A stretch of 64,000 nucleotides of DNA from Corylus avellana (lineage: Eukaryota > Streptophyta > Magnoliopsida > Fagales > Betulaceae), in NCBI RefSeq assembly GCF_901000735.1, contig NC_081547.1, positions 17,980,838-18,044,837 of the forward strand, given 5' to 3'. Below the pieces are notes generated by a model. The model saw only the letters and a list, made by a program, of their open reading frames with translations, did no database searches and was not told the DNA's origin. This document shows positions 10,025 through 21,276 of this stretch, piece after piece; position 1 is the stretch's first letter; each line of letters begins with the position of its first letter. The translations under genes and the position numbers were made by a program.

Positions 10025-11361
10025 TGTTGTGCAAAAATCTACCTAAATTAATAGGTCAATAATTGTACATTTTACTTGCAAGTGCACAAGGTCAACATGG
10101 TAGTATAAGGTGCAAGTACAGGATCATTCCCATGAGGATTGCTGAATTTATGTTTAAAAATAGATTCCTTAAGCAAAAGTAAAATAAAAGTTGATTGTTG
10201 ATGTGATGATGACAAAGGGTAGGGCTTTGATGTCCACCATTAATTATATTAAACTAGTATTTCAATATGCCAATGCTTTGATCTAGTTATGCATATTTAA
10301 TGTTTGCCAACCTAAGGGCATGGGTGTATACTCCTTAAGCTATTGATTTCCCTAAGCAACGAGTTAGGCATGGGTGTATACTCTAACTCTTTTATTTCCT
10401 AAAGGATTTAGCATGGTATATACTAAGTTGTTCTTTAGAAAAACATATGTTCTATGGAAATTGACAAACACACAGGGCCAAAGGCATGGGTGTATACTCC
10501 TAGTTCCTTATATTGATTAACCCAAGAATCGCGGTGTGGATTCTTTTGTTACTTAAGTTAAACCCAGGACTCGGTCATCCAAATTGATCTAACTAACAAG
10601 TCCATACCACATGCACATGTTGATCAGGCATACACATATGAGGAATTCATGCAAGCAGGTATTAATCAAGTTAAATAGCACAACATGATCATCACAAGGC
10701 GCCAATATTGAAATATTAATTTAACGTAATTTGGGCTTCAATCTAGCCCTACTAAATGAATTAGCTACATATAGAGTTGATGTTAAACATCTTCATAAAA
10801 TAAAATAAAAGAAAGGGAAGAATAAACCCGAGACTTGACTTGAGAGCTCCTATTCTTCTCCCCTCTCCCAGCTTGCTTATTCTGAAGGCTTAGGAGTCTA
10901 TTTATAGGCTTTAGAAGCCTTGGAAAAGTAGTAAACCTTAGGGTTTTCGTAGGGTTTCAATCCTATTACAATTTGGAGTTTGAAGAACCCTAATATGGAA
11001 ATAGGGACATTATAGCCGCCACTTGGAATTCCTCCTGCTCACGGGTGTGCTCGATCGTAGCCCGTGTGCACTTGATCGCAGGTCTGCGATCGATCCTTCT
11101 TTCGCCCTGCGCTAGATCGCTCCTTGCCTGGCTCGTGCAGCATCTTCTCTGGTATTGCGCTCGATCGCAGTACCAAGGAGCTCCAATTTTTCCATCTTCT
11201 CTTTTTGAGCCTAAATCACCCAGTTTTACTTCACTTTCTTCCAAAAGCCTGTAAAAACATCAAAAACACAAAAAGGAATTAAAATGGCCTAATTAACTAC
11301 AACCAAAGGATTAAAACATGTAAGGTAAGGGCTGAAAATATGAATATTTTAGCGATTATCA
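10025..11361 (-). repeat. element A 3' LTR (1337 bp)
   Basis: It begins TGTTGTG and ends TTATCA in plus-strand reading (TGATAA...CACAACA on the minus strand). It contains a GATCGATC palindrome cluster (11049-11180), a TATA box before the transcribed part (about 10895), and the four common-loop hairpins (10310-10510). Confidence 0.93.
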
Positions 11362-11376
11362 CACCCCCAAACTTAC
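11362..11376 (-). promoter_or_regulatory. element A terminal polypurine tract
   Basis: Minus-strand GTAAGTTTGGGGGTG directly precedes the 3' LTR. Confidence 0.85.
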
Positions 11377-12547
11377 ATATTGCTAGTCTCTTAGCAATAC
11401 AAAACAAAAAACAGGAATGGAAAAACAGAAAACAAAAGATAAATCCATCTTTCGTAGGATGTACGATTGCATTTAGCATATGCAACAAGCCTTTTAAACC
11501 CCTAGGAATTCCCTAGGGGACGAGTGAAGTCTCGTGAGAGTTTTCCAGAAATGTTATCCACAAACATCATGCATAGTTCATGTCATCCCAAAAATTAAAG
11601 CATCACTTCAAGATCATGATTTTTATTCATTAGCAAGCTTAAAAAGATGAACTCCATCTTCACAATGAATTGGAATCTCAAAGTGCAATTACTTACAAAG
11701 GATATGCTAAAATATCACAAGTTTGAAAACAATGTAAAGTGAATTAGCACAAAATTATGAGGCTTCCAAATCTTTCCAATATGTAAATGTCTCCAAATCT
11801 CAAAATTCACTGAAATTCCTATTAGAATGACTCAAGGCATATTTCCTTTTTTTTTTTTTTTTTTCTTTTCTTTTCTCTTTTTTTTTTTGGTCAGGTTGTG
11901 CAATGTTGGTTCTCTTAAGCTTTCTAATTGACCCTTGTAGCGAGTGTTAAGTCAATGGCTCCCAAACCAGATGGTTTTAGGGCATTAGGTATAGAGACAC
12001 CCCTAAGGACCTATTAACTCGAGTCAAGAAGGCTACAAAACCAATTAACCATGACATTGATCAAATCCAAAATTTTCACCTTTTGACGTGAACACTCAAT
12101 GCTTTGAGACAAGAGGTCCAGTTACTCAGTGAAAAGCCATCAATGATCATTTATCTCACATTTTTTTTTTTTTCAATATATATTCCAAGCGTCATCTAAT
12201 AAGTCATCCAATTTCATCTAAGATGCAAAAACACACATATTAGACCTCGTGTCATTCCTCACAAATTATGTACTAATGTGCTTGTTTGATCAGATCAAAC
12301 ATGTGATTTTTCAACTGGCCTAAGCAATTAACCAAACTAACAGATTCACTCATCAGATCATGTGTTCAAAATTTTAAGCTCACTGATGAATTCGAGCCAC
12401 GATTCTTTCTAGATCAACCTAAAATTTTTGAGCAACAAGAACATGCATAAGTTTTTTTTTTTTTTTTTTGAAACAACTCACAAAACAAACAACATGAAAT
12501 TGGGACAATGTGTGTGAACATGTGTGCCCATACCCCCAAACTTAAAT

Positions 12548-12569
12548 GACACATTGTCCCCAATGTGTC
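12548..12569 (-). promoter_or_regulatory. hairpin with GGGA loop beside the second purine tract
   Basis: GACACATTG and CAATGTGTC form a perfect 9-bp stem around GGGA (minus strand), a GNRA-type loop in RNA. The same hairpin occurs at 34920-34941 and 53489-53510, and in a shorter form at 28152-28167. Confidence 0.85.
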
Positions 12570-12759
12570 TAAATTAAGGAAAGAGTGTACCCGGGAGATG
12601 GTCGACCATGGCTTGGAAAGCATGACTCATAACACACCCCCTAACTTGAATTGAAGCACACTTGTCCCTGCAAAACACACAAACAAGTAAAAAGAAACAA
12701 CACTAAAACGAAGTAAAAATGAATAGAAAAAGAATAATAAAAATAACTAGGAGAAGCTG

Positions 12760-12885
12760 CCAAGTGCGCTCGATCGCATATGTTGTGCGTTTGATCTCAC
12801 TAACAGAGTGCGGCAGCCTTATAGATGGAGACCTGCGCTCGATCGCGTGTGTGGTGTGATCGATCGCAGTAACAGAATTGAAAAA
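12760..12885 (-). promoter_or_regulatory. GATCGATC palindrome cluster, 3' region of A
   Basis: It contains the words gcgctcgatcgcat, tgcgctcgatcgcg and gtgatcgatcgcag within about 120 bp, each followed by a ctaacag-type word. It corresponds to the cluster before the env-like frame of element G (55325-55485), although A has lost that frame. Confidence 0.7.
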
Positions 12886-13037
12886 CATGACAAAAGACTT
12901 GAAATACTAACACATCAAAGTAAAATAAAACACAAAAGAAACAAAAATAAAATAAACATCATAATAAAAAGGATATGCTATGGGGTGCCTCCCATGAGCG
13001 CTAAGTTTAACGTCTTCAACCAGACTTTGGTCCTCTC

Positions 13038-14005
13038 TCAGTGTTGCCCAGAAGTAGATGCTCCATTTTGGATGGAGTGGAGTGCCAAATCTTCATCTCT
13101 TGGTACCAATTTTACTTCAAGATATGGCTTGACTATGTGTGCATTGATCTTGAATGATTGGTCAGTTTGGGGGTCGTGAATTTCCAAGGCTCCATGAGGG
13201 AATACTTGTGTAACAATGCAGGGCCCAGACCATCTTGATTTAAGCTTTCCAGGGAAGAGTTTCAATCTTGAATTATAGATCAAAACCTTCTGTCCTACTT
13301 GAAACTCCTTCCTGATCAGTTGTTTGTCATGGTATGCTTTGGTTCTGTCCTTGTAGAGTTTGGCATTCTCATATGCATCATGCCTTAATTCCTCCAGTTC
13401 ATTTAGTTGGAGCTTCCTTGTGTCGCCAGCTTGCTTCATATCGAAGTTAAACTTCTTGATGGCCTATTATGCTTTGTGTTCCAATTCCACTAGTAGATGG
13501 CATGCTTTCCCAAAAACCAATCGATATGGAGACATGCCGATAGGTGTCTTGTAAGCAGTCCTGTAAGCCCATAGTGCATCGTTCAAGCGTAGTGACCAAT
13601 CCTTCCTATCGGGGTTTGCATCGTTCAAGCGCACTTATCAGGGTTTACTGTCCTTTCGAGGATGCCTTTGATTTCTCTGTTGCTGATCTCCACTTGGCCA
13701 CTGGTTTGAGGATGATATGGAGTACCAACCTTATGAGGGATGCCATATTTCTTCATCACAGAAGTAAAAGCATAGTTGTTAAAGTGGCTTCCCCCATCAC
13801 TAATGATTGCCTTGGGTGTTCCAAATCTAGCAAAAATGTTTTCCTGCAAAAACTTCACAACAGCTTTGTGATCATTAGTCCTTGAGGGGACAGCCTCGAC
13901 CCACTTAGACACATAATCCACACCGACAAGAATATATGAATAGCCAAATGAATGAGGAAATGGTCCCATGAAGTCAATACCCCACACATCGAAGAGTTCT
14001 ACAAC
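13038..14005 (-). pseudogene. element A integrase core and C-terminal region
   Basis: From 13987 the frame reads an integrase catalytic core with all three acidic residues visible: Asp in [10 protein letters not shown], Asp in IISDGGSHF and Glu in [11 protein letters not shown] small local duplication (gcatcgttcaagcg appears at about 13577 and again at 13618) shifts the frame near 13620. The rest of the domain has one stop (near 13460) and continues as the C-terminal region (13439-13038) with a [16 protein letters not shown] motif and the pattern W-S-G-P, typical of the GPY/F-type C-terminal region of Ty3/gypsy integrases. The frame ends with SGQH. A stop at about 14004 separates it from the zinc domain upstream. 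Confidence 0.88.
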
Positions 14006-14710
14006 CTAAATATTTTGCAATGGCATTTGATTTCTAGAGGAGATGTTACCTGTCCTTTGACATTTATCACAAGAGCTGAAAAACAAGAAAGCGTCTTTAA
14101 ACATATTGGGCCAATAAAAACCAGATTGTAATACCTTAAGCGCTGTTCTTTTTGCCCCAAAGTGTCCACCACAAGCAAACTGGTGACAGTGTTGTAAAAT
14201 ACTCAAGTGCTCATCTTTTGGGATAGACCTTCTAATGATTTGATCAGGGCAGAATTTGAATAAATAGGGGTCGTCCCAATGGTATTGTCTAGATGTAGAT
14301 ATTAATCTCTTCCTTTCTTGGCTAGACATATCTGGAGGAAAGACCTTGGCAGTGATGTAATTCACTATATCTGCATACCATGGGAGTTGGATATCAACTG
14401 CAAACAACTGCTCATCTGGAAAATTTTCATTTAGTGGGAGCTCATCTCCTTCCTCCTCATGGAGTAATCTGGATAAGTGATCTGCCACCACATTGTCACT
14501 GCCCCTCTTGTCTCTAATCTCAAGGTCGAATTCTTGTAGTAGTAATACCCATCTGATCAGTCTGGGTTTGGCATCTTTCTTGGTAAACAAATATCTCAAG
14601 GCAGCATGATCAGTGAATACAATAACCTTAGAACCAATTAAGTATGACTTGAACTTCTCCAAAGCAAATATGACAGCTAATAATTCTTTCTCAGTAGTAG
14701 AATAATTCAG
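14006..14710 (-). pseudogene. element A RNase H (rest) and integrase zinc domain
   Basis: This is the continuation of the RT frame after a TAG at about 14708-14710, which most likely replaced a CAG codon. It carries RNase H residues (Glu in [10 protein letters not shown], Asp in [10 protein letters not shown], Asp in [10 protein letters not shown]), a linker, and the H2C2 zinc-binding region of integrase ([11 protein letters not shown]...CDKCQRTGN). It stops at about 14004, before the catalytic core. The domain order RT-RNase H-integrase is diagnostic for Ty3/gypsy. Confidence 0.9.
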
Positions 14711-17700
14711 CTAGGCATCATTTAATGTTCTAGAGGCATAATAAATGGCATGAGGTACCTTATTGATTCTTTGACCCAAAACGGCTCCCACGGCAAAGTC
14801 ACTGGCATCACACATGAGCTCAAAGGGTAAGCTCCAATCAGGTGCTCGCATAATTGGTGCAGAAGTGAGCAGCATTTTTAGTATGTTGAAGGCCGTCATG
14901 CATTCTTTGGTCCAGTCAAACTTGGCTTCCTTCCCAAGCAATGCATAGAGGGGTCTAGAGATCTTGGAGAAATCCTTGATAAACCTTTTATAGATCCCTG
15001 CATGTCCAAGAAAACTCCTTACCCCCTTGACTGTCAGAGGTGGGGGAAGTTTGGAGATGATTTCTATCTTGGCCTTATCCACTTCTATACCCTTGCTTGA
15101 AATCGCATGACCCAATACAATGCCTTGTTGAACCATGAAGTGGTATTTTTCCCAATTGAGCACTAGGTTGCATTCTTCACACTGCTTGAGAACGTTTTTG
15201 AAATGGTGTAGACATTCATCAAAACTAGACCTAAAAACACGAAAGTCATCCATAAAGACCTCAATGGTTTTCTCTACCATGTCTGAAAAAATACTCATCA
15301 TGCATCTCTGGAATGTAGCTGGGGCATTGCATAAACCAAATGGCATCCTTCTGTAGGCGAATGTGCCAAAAGGACATGTGAAGGTGGTCTTCTCCTGATC
15401 CTCTGGTGCTATTGCAATCTGATTATAACCACTATATCCATCCAAAAAACAGTAATGGTTATAGCCAGCTAATCTCTCTAGCATTTGGTCAATGAACGGT
15501 AATGGAAAGTGGTCTTTTCTTGTTACCTTGTTCAGTCTTCTGTAATCGATGCATACCCTCCACCCAGAGGTTACTCTTGTGGGTATCAGTTCATCATCTT
15601 CATTCTTGACCACTATGATCCCACTTTTTTTTGGCACTACTTGAACTGGGCTGACCCATTTGCTGTCTGAGATGGGATAGATGATGCCCACATCTAGTAG
15701 TTTTAATACCTCTGCCTTGACTACCTCTTTCATGTGTGGGTTGAGTCTTCTTTGTGCATCCCTGGTTGGCTTTGCTTCGTCTTCAAGGAAGATTTGATGC
15801 ATGCACTTAGCTGGACTTATTCCTTTGATGTCAGCAATGGTCCATCCTAAGGCGGTTTTATGTTCTCTCAGAATTCTCAACAGCTTTTCTTCTTCCCCAC
15901 AACTCAAATTTGCAGCAATGATGACTGGTAGTGTCTTGTTTTCTCCCAAGTATGCATATTTTAAGTGCTTCGGTAATTGCTTCAAATCCAGCCTGGGTGC
16001 CTGTACAACAGAGGGAACAAGAGAGGTGTTAGTGGGCTCAAGAATTTCAAAGGGATGAGTATACTTACCTGAGTATTTAGGAGAGGCCTCATGGTGATGC
16101 ACTGTTTCCATAACACCACTAGTGATCTCTTCCAGTTCTGACTCAAAATCCTGCCTTGTGAGACTCTGGGTGAGGGTGGCCTCCAATGGATCTTTATGAT
16201 GGTCCTGCAAAACTGTCTCACTAACATTTTGGATCACACAAACATCAAAACATTCTAAATCTTCTTGAGGTACTTTCAATGCATCGAATATTTTGAATTC
16301 GATTGTCTCACCATTTACCTTCATACTCACAATACCCTTTTTCACCCCTATTGTAGTATCGGCAGTTCTCATAAAGGGTCTTCCTAAGATAATAGGTAAC
16401 GGTGATGGCATAGGGGATTCTTCCACATCTAATACAATAAAATCAGCAGGTAAAATAAATGTTCCTACCTTTACCAACACATCCTCCAGTATACCTCTTG
16501 GTCGTTTGATGCTTCTGTCTGCCAATTGAAAGGTGATAGAGGTTGGTTGAAGCTCCCCCAATCCCAGCTTTTCATATACAGTGTGAGGCAGCAAATTCAC
16601 CCCTGCTCCTAGATCCAGTAGCGCCTTTTCAAAGGAATGGTCTCCTATCTTGCAGGGAATGGTAAAGCTACCTGGATCTGTTAGCTTTGGTGGTAATTTC
16701 CTTAACAAGACTGCACTTACCTCTTCTGTTAAGGCCACTGTCTCATACTCCTTAAACTTCCTTTTGTTAGTGCAACAATCCTTTAAAAATTTGGCATATG
16801 AAGGAATTTGTTTAATTGCATCTAATAAAGGAATGTTGATTTCTACTTTCCTCAAAGTTTCAAAGATATCCCTGAGTTGCTCTTCTTTCTTTGGTTTGAC
16901 TAGCCTTTGAGGAAAGGGTGGTGCATTTACCTTCTCCATTTTGTTTACCTTGGAAGTTAATGGTCCTTCTGGAGTTTCTTGAGGTGGCTCTTCAGTTCCA
17001 ATGACCTTGCCATTTCTGAGAACTGTGACTACTTCCAGCTGCTGATGATCCCCTGGATTGGGTATTGTTTGAGCTGGAACTTCTTCCTGCTTCCTTTCAC
17101 TCAGCTCCTTTGCCATCTGACCCCTTTGTACTTCCAGTTTTTGTATGACTTGTTTTTGATTAGCCATAAACTGCTGCTGTGAAGTCACCAGTTGTCGTAC
17201 AAGATCCTTCAGGTCATCATTTTCTGGCTTTTGAGCTGGTGTGTCCTGTTGCAGAGGTGAAATTTTCTGAGCAGTCATGGCTTTGACAATCATGTCCAAC
17301 TTATGTTCCACAGCAGACATCTGATTTTCGTCACTCTTGCCCTTGCTCCTTACATCTTTCCTCCTTCTGGATGGGAATTGTTGAGTATGTTCACTCAACC
17401 CTTCAAAGATCTCTATGGCTTCCTCACTGCTCTTCTCCATCAGCATACCTCCACAAGCTGTTTCAACCATCCCTCTATTAGTATCATCTAAACCTTCATA
17501 AAAAATTTGTACCTGATCATCTTGAGGGATGTTGGGATGTGGACACTTTAGAAGAAAGGAATTGAAGTGATCCCATGCTTCAAAGAACAAATCTCCGTCT
17601 CGTTGTTGGAACATTTGAAGTTCCCTTTTAAGTTGCTTTGTCTTCTGGTTTGGGAAAAACTTCTTCATAAATTTGGTGGTCAATTTTTCCCAAGTATGAA

Positions 17701-18168
17701 TGGACTCTGCAGGCAAGGAATTGTACCACAGTTTAGCATTATCTTTCAAGGAAAAAGGAAAGAGAACTAACCTGAGTCTCTCTTGAGTTAGGCCTTGAAC
17801 ATTCTGCAACTTGCATAAGTCAAAGAATTCCTTAAGATGCAAGTTGGGATCCTTAGTAGCTGTGCCTCTGAAGTGGGTCAATGCATTGAGAATTTGGGGA
17901 GAGATATAATAACTGCCATCCACCTCCGGTTGATATGCTATGCATGAGGTTTGGTGGAGGTTTGTTGGCACGTATGCTTGCTTCATTGGTTTCCTCACTC
18001 GTGGTGGATTTGCTTCTAGGGGTCTTGGCCCAATTGGATTTTTTAGCACGTCTTCCATTTCAACTTCTTCTTCTCTCTCTTTGTCTCAAGGTCGTTTTCG
18101 AATTGTCCGCTCAATTTCAGGATCGAGGGGAAAAACGGTTGAGGCTTGAGATCGACGACCTTGCATGA
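14711..18168 (-). pseudogene. element A gag-protease-RT polyprotein
   Basis: The natural start is the ATG at 18168 (MQGRRSQ), conserved in copies E and G. An in-frame TGA about 27 codons later means the long open frame (1115 codons) now begins at 18058. Domains: gag capsid-like region (residues about 30-230, with KLWYNSLPAESIHTWE and FFEAWDHF); a glutamine-rich linker with no zinc knuckle, because the CCHC part seen in E and G is deleted here; protease with ALLDLGAGVNLLP, where Leu replaces the usual Thr or Ser as in many Athila-type proteases; RT with the FMDDF catalytic box; and the start of RNase H (MCDASDFAVGAVLG). It ends at a TAG after NDA. It is the best preserved pol in the window, and by position it would supply functions missing in E, F and G. 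Confidence 0.92.
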
Positions 18169-18459
18169 ACTTGGCAGCTTCAGCATTGCCTGGTCCGGAT
18201 GCTCTCTGGAACTATGCTCGATCGCAGGTTGGTGTGTTCGCTCGTAGTGCGCTCAATCGCACTTGGCTGACGATTGATCGCAATCACAAAATGCCAATCC
18301 GCAACCTGCAACAGAAAACATAAAAGTTAAGGGAAACAAGAAATTCTTTTTGATTCTTTGCTAATACTAAATTAAAAATTGAAAATTAAAATAACAAAAC
18401 TAAAGGAAGATAAATTTAAACAAAATTCGCCGCAATCCCCGACAACAACGCCAAAAACT
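18169..18459 (-). other. element A leader with GATCGATC palindromes
   Basis: This is the non-coding leader between primer site and gag start. At 18214-18287 it holds four words of the type ctcgatcgcag or gcgctcaatcgcac. The leaders of E (31996-32048), F, G (58610-58670), G's outer leader (60236-60290) and I (41707-41762) hold equivalent clusters. Confidence 0.75.
18437..18456 (-). promoter_or_regulatory. element A primer binding site (tRNA-Asp type)
   Basis: Minus-strand TGGCGTTGTTGTCGGGGA matches the complement of plant tRNA-Asp (TGGCGCCGTTGCCGGGGA) with three differences. It is a few bases inside the 5' LTR, as in Athila elements. Confidence 0.8.
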
Positions 18460-19796
18460 TGTTGTGCAAAAATCTACCTAAATTAATAGGTAAATAATTG
18501 TACGTTTTACCTGGAAGTGCACAAGGTCAACATAGTAGTATATGGTGCAAGTACAAGATCATTCCCACGAGGATTGCTGAATTTATGTTTAAAAATAGAT
18601 TCCTTAAGCAAAAGCAAAATAAAAGTTGATTGTTGATGTGATGATGACAAAGGGTAGGGCTTTGATGTCCACCACTAATTATATTAAACTAGTATTTCAA
18701 TATGCCAATGCTTTGATCAAGTTATGAATATTTAATGTTTGCAAACCTAAGGGCATGGGTGTATACTCCTTAAGCTATTGATTTTCCTAGGCAACGAGTT
18801 AGGCATGGGTGTATACTCTAACTCTTTTCTTTCCTAAAGGATTTAGCATGGTATATACTAAGTTGTTCTTTAGAAAAACATATGTTCTATAGAAATCGAC
18901 AAACACACAGGGCCTAGGGCATGGGTGTATACTCCTAGTTCCCTATGTTGATTAACTCAAGAATCGCGGTGTGGATTTCTTGTTACTTAAGTTAAACCCA
19001 GGACTCGGTCATCCAAATTGATCTAACTAACAAGTCCATACCACATGCATATGTTGATCAGGCATACACATATGAGGAATTCATGCAAGCAGGTATTAAT
19101 CAAGTTAAATAGCACAACATGATCATCACTAGGCGCCAATATTGAAATATTAATTTAACATAACTAGGGCTTCAATCTAGTCCTACTAAATAAATTAGCT
19201 ACACATAGAGTTGATGTTAAACATCTTCATAAAATAAAAGAAAAGAAAGGAAAGAATAAACCCGAGACTTGACTTGAGAGCTCCTATTCTTCTCCCCTCT
19301 CCCAGCCTGCTTATTCTAAAAGCTTAGGAGTCTATTTATAGGCTTTAGAAGTCCTTGGAAAAGTAGTAAACCTTAGGGTTTTTGTAGGGTTTCAATCCTA
19401 TTACAATTTGGAGTTTGAAGAACCCTAATATGGAAATTGGGACACTATAGCCGCCACTTGGAATGCCTCCTGCGCACGGGTGCGCTCGATCGCAGGTCTG
19501 CGATCGATCCTTCTTTTGCCCTGCGTACGATCGCTCCTGGCCTGGCTCGTGCAGCATCTTCTCTGGTTTTACGCTCGATCGCAGGTACCTTGCGATTGAT
19601 CTCAGTACTAGGGAGCTCCAATTTTTCCATCTTTTCTTTTTGAGCCTAAATCACCCAGTTTTACTTCACTTTCTTCCAAAAGCCTGTAAAAATATCAAAA
19701 ACACAAAGAGGAATTAAAATGGCCTAATTAACTACAACCAAAGGATTAAAACATGTAAGATAAGCGCTAAAAATATGAATATTTTAGCGCTTATCA
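18460..19796 (-). repeat. element A 5' LTR (1337 bp)
   Basis: It is the same length as the 3' LTR. On the minus strand it has the U3 palindrome cluster (about 19620-19480), a TATA box (19340-19332), and the four common-loop hairpins (18945-18740). It ends CACAACA directly before the primer site. Confidence 0.93.
18740..18945 (-). promoter_or_regulatory. four-hairpin array with common loop (A 5' LTR)
   Basis: On the minus strand the loop AGTATACACCCATGC occurs three times, with one shorter copy (AGTATATACCATGC). The flanking stems are CTAGG/CCTAG, CTTAG/CTAAA (inside CTAAAG/CTTTAG), GAGTTAG/CTAACTC (18802-18796 with 18823-18817) and CTTAAGG/CCTTAGG. The array lies about 400-600 bp downstream of the TATA box, so it should be in the RNA. 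Confidence 0.8.
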
Positions 19797-19939
19797 CCCC
19801 TCTCAATAAGATCCTTCACTCTTCCCAAATTATTTGGTTTTTCTCTACCTCTTCTCCTTCTTCGGCAGAATCAGCTTCTTCCCTAGGCAATCCACAGCTC
19901 TTCTTCTTCAGAAATCAATGGCTCTTCTAGTTGCCGTAT

Positions 19940-20240
19940 CCTTACTGCACACTTGCTTTACTTGCTGCCGTGCCGTGCCCTTGCTGCTACTGCACCTTTG
20001 TTGCACGCTGTACCCTTGCTGCACCCTTGTTGCATACTGCACCCTTGTTGTTGCTGCACCCTTGCACCCTTACTGCACACTTGCTGCCGTGCTGCGCCCT
20101 TGCTGCTGCTAGGTCCTTGCGGCACCTTTGTTGCACGCCGCACCCTTGCTGAACCCTTGTTGCACACCGTACCCTTGCTGCTGTTAGACCCTTGTTGTCG
20201 TGCCACAACCTTGCTGCTGTGTCCTTGCTGCTGCACTCAT
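19940..20240 (+). repeat. CCTTGCTGC-type degenerate repeat in the copia leader
   Basis: About 300 bp are built from imperfect copies of words such as ccttgctgc, cccttgttgcac and tgctgctgc, with no stable period. It lies immediately before the gag start, probably as expanded leader. Confidence 0.8.
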
Positions 20241-21276
20241 GACACAATCCAGCAACATTGCCGATCTATCCTTCACGATGCCAAACTTTGCTCATCTCTG
20301 CCAATCCAAGGTCGATGACATCAACTATCTCGGATGGGTCTTTCAATTTGAGCCCATCCTCAAAACCAATAGCTTGATGGGTATTGTTGATGGCTCCGAG
20401 CTATGCTCACCAAAGCTTATTCCATCTTCCGCTGACAAAACTACTCCTGATGTCTCAAACCCAGAGTATATTCTCTGGGAACAAAAAGATCAATGCATCC
20501 TTAGTTGGTTCATTGCAACCTTGACTGCTCCAATTATTCGTATTATCTATGGGTGCAAATCCTCAAGTCAAGTATGGAACACTCTTACCACTCATTATGC
20601 TTCTTCGTCAAGGTCTCACGTCACCCAATTGAGATGCCAACTTCAGACTCTGAGACAAGGTAACAATCCATGTATTACTTTTATTCATAGTGCAAAATCA
20701 CTTGCTGACCAACTAGCCATTGCCGGTAGCCCCATCACCAATGATGACCTTGTATCCTACATCATAGGTGTATTAAGCTCCACCTACAATTCTTTTGTCA
20801 TGACCTACTCCATGATAACCGAGAATACGTCTGTCTCTTGAAGAATTTCAATCTGAATTACTTGGACATGAACAACTCCTTGAACATTAGGCTGCCATTT
20901 CCGAACCACAATCATATGCCATGACTGCTCAGAAGCCAGGTTACAAGCAGAGATTCAACAACAACCAAAGGAAACCTTTCTCCAATTACAGAAATTCATA
21001 TCCCTCAAAGAAGCCTTTCAATAGATCTCATGGTATCCTCCCATCCCCTGTTTTCCCTTAAGGAAAAACTATTACTAGAGGCTCCAGCAACTACACTCCA
21101 GGGAGAAATTATCCTTGCAACTACACTCTAGGGAGGAATTCTCAACCTAGTATATCTTCTTATCCAATAGACCTCCTTGTCAAATATGTGGCCGCTCCAA
21201 TCGTCAAGCATTGGACTGCTTTCATCGCATGGATTATGCCTTCTAAGGGTGACATCCACCATTTGAGCTTGCTGCA
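20240..21276 (+). pseudogene. copia gag
   Basis: It starts at ATG 20240 (MTQSSNIADLSF) and is open to 20841. It matches the plant copia gag (UBN2-type) layout: a region with NYLGWVFQFEPIL, then ILWEQKDQCILSWF, then a Q-L-R-x-Q-L-Q-T-L-R-Q-G-N motif near residue 145. A frameshift at about 20830 moves it to another frame, with stops near 20889 and 21060. A zinc-knuckle-like region at about 21187-21230 reads CQICGRSNRQALDC, so the conserved His of CX2CX4HX4C is an Arg. Further on it joins the protease. Confidence 0.85.

Larger units (their letters stand above)
11377..13037 (-). other. element A 3' non-coding region with conserved signals
   Basis: No protein frame is supported. In minus-strand order it carries a cluster of GATCGATC-type palindromes (12885-12760), a T-rich tract and TTTTGCAG acceptor-like site at 12668, a first purine tract (12646-12634), a 9-bp stem hairpin with GGGA loop (12569-12548), a second purine tract (12543-12531), and AT-rich sequence to the terminal tract. 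The same order is seen in region 1-1544 and in G, and partly in C and E. Confidence 0.75.
10025..19796 (-). mobile_element. element A: Athila-like Ty3/gypsy retrotransposon, complete with both LTRs
   Basis: This 9772-bp element lies on the minus strand between perfect 5-bp duplications CCCCT (10020-10024 and 19797-19801). Both LTRs are 1337 bp. In order on the minus strand it has the 5' LTR (19796-18460), a tRNA-Asp-type primer site, a leader, gag-protease-RT-RNase H-integrase (18168-13038), a non-coding 3' region, a purine tract and the 3' LTR. By eye the first 290 bp of the two LTRs differ at about 13 sites, so insertion is not very recent. It has no env-like frame. Several stops and a frameshift make it inactive in cis. 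Confidence 0.93.

Noticed and set aside
10317..10502. The repeated GCATGGGTGTATAC words as a CRISPR array
   Set aside because: Repeats are few, imperfect and unevenly spaced, lie in every LTR of a plant retroelement, and have no cas genes.
19953..20318. Cys/Leu/Ala-rich proteins in the copia leader on both strands
   Set aside because: They are translations of the CCTTGCTGC repeat in several frames, with no coding signature.
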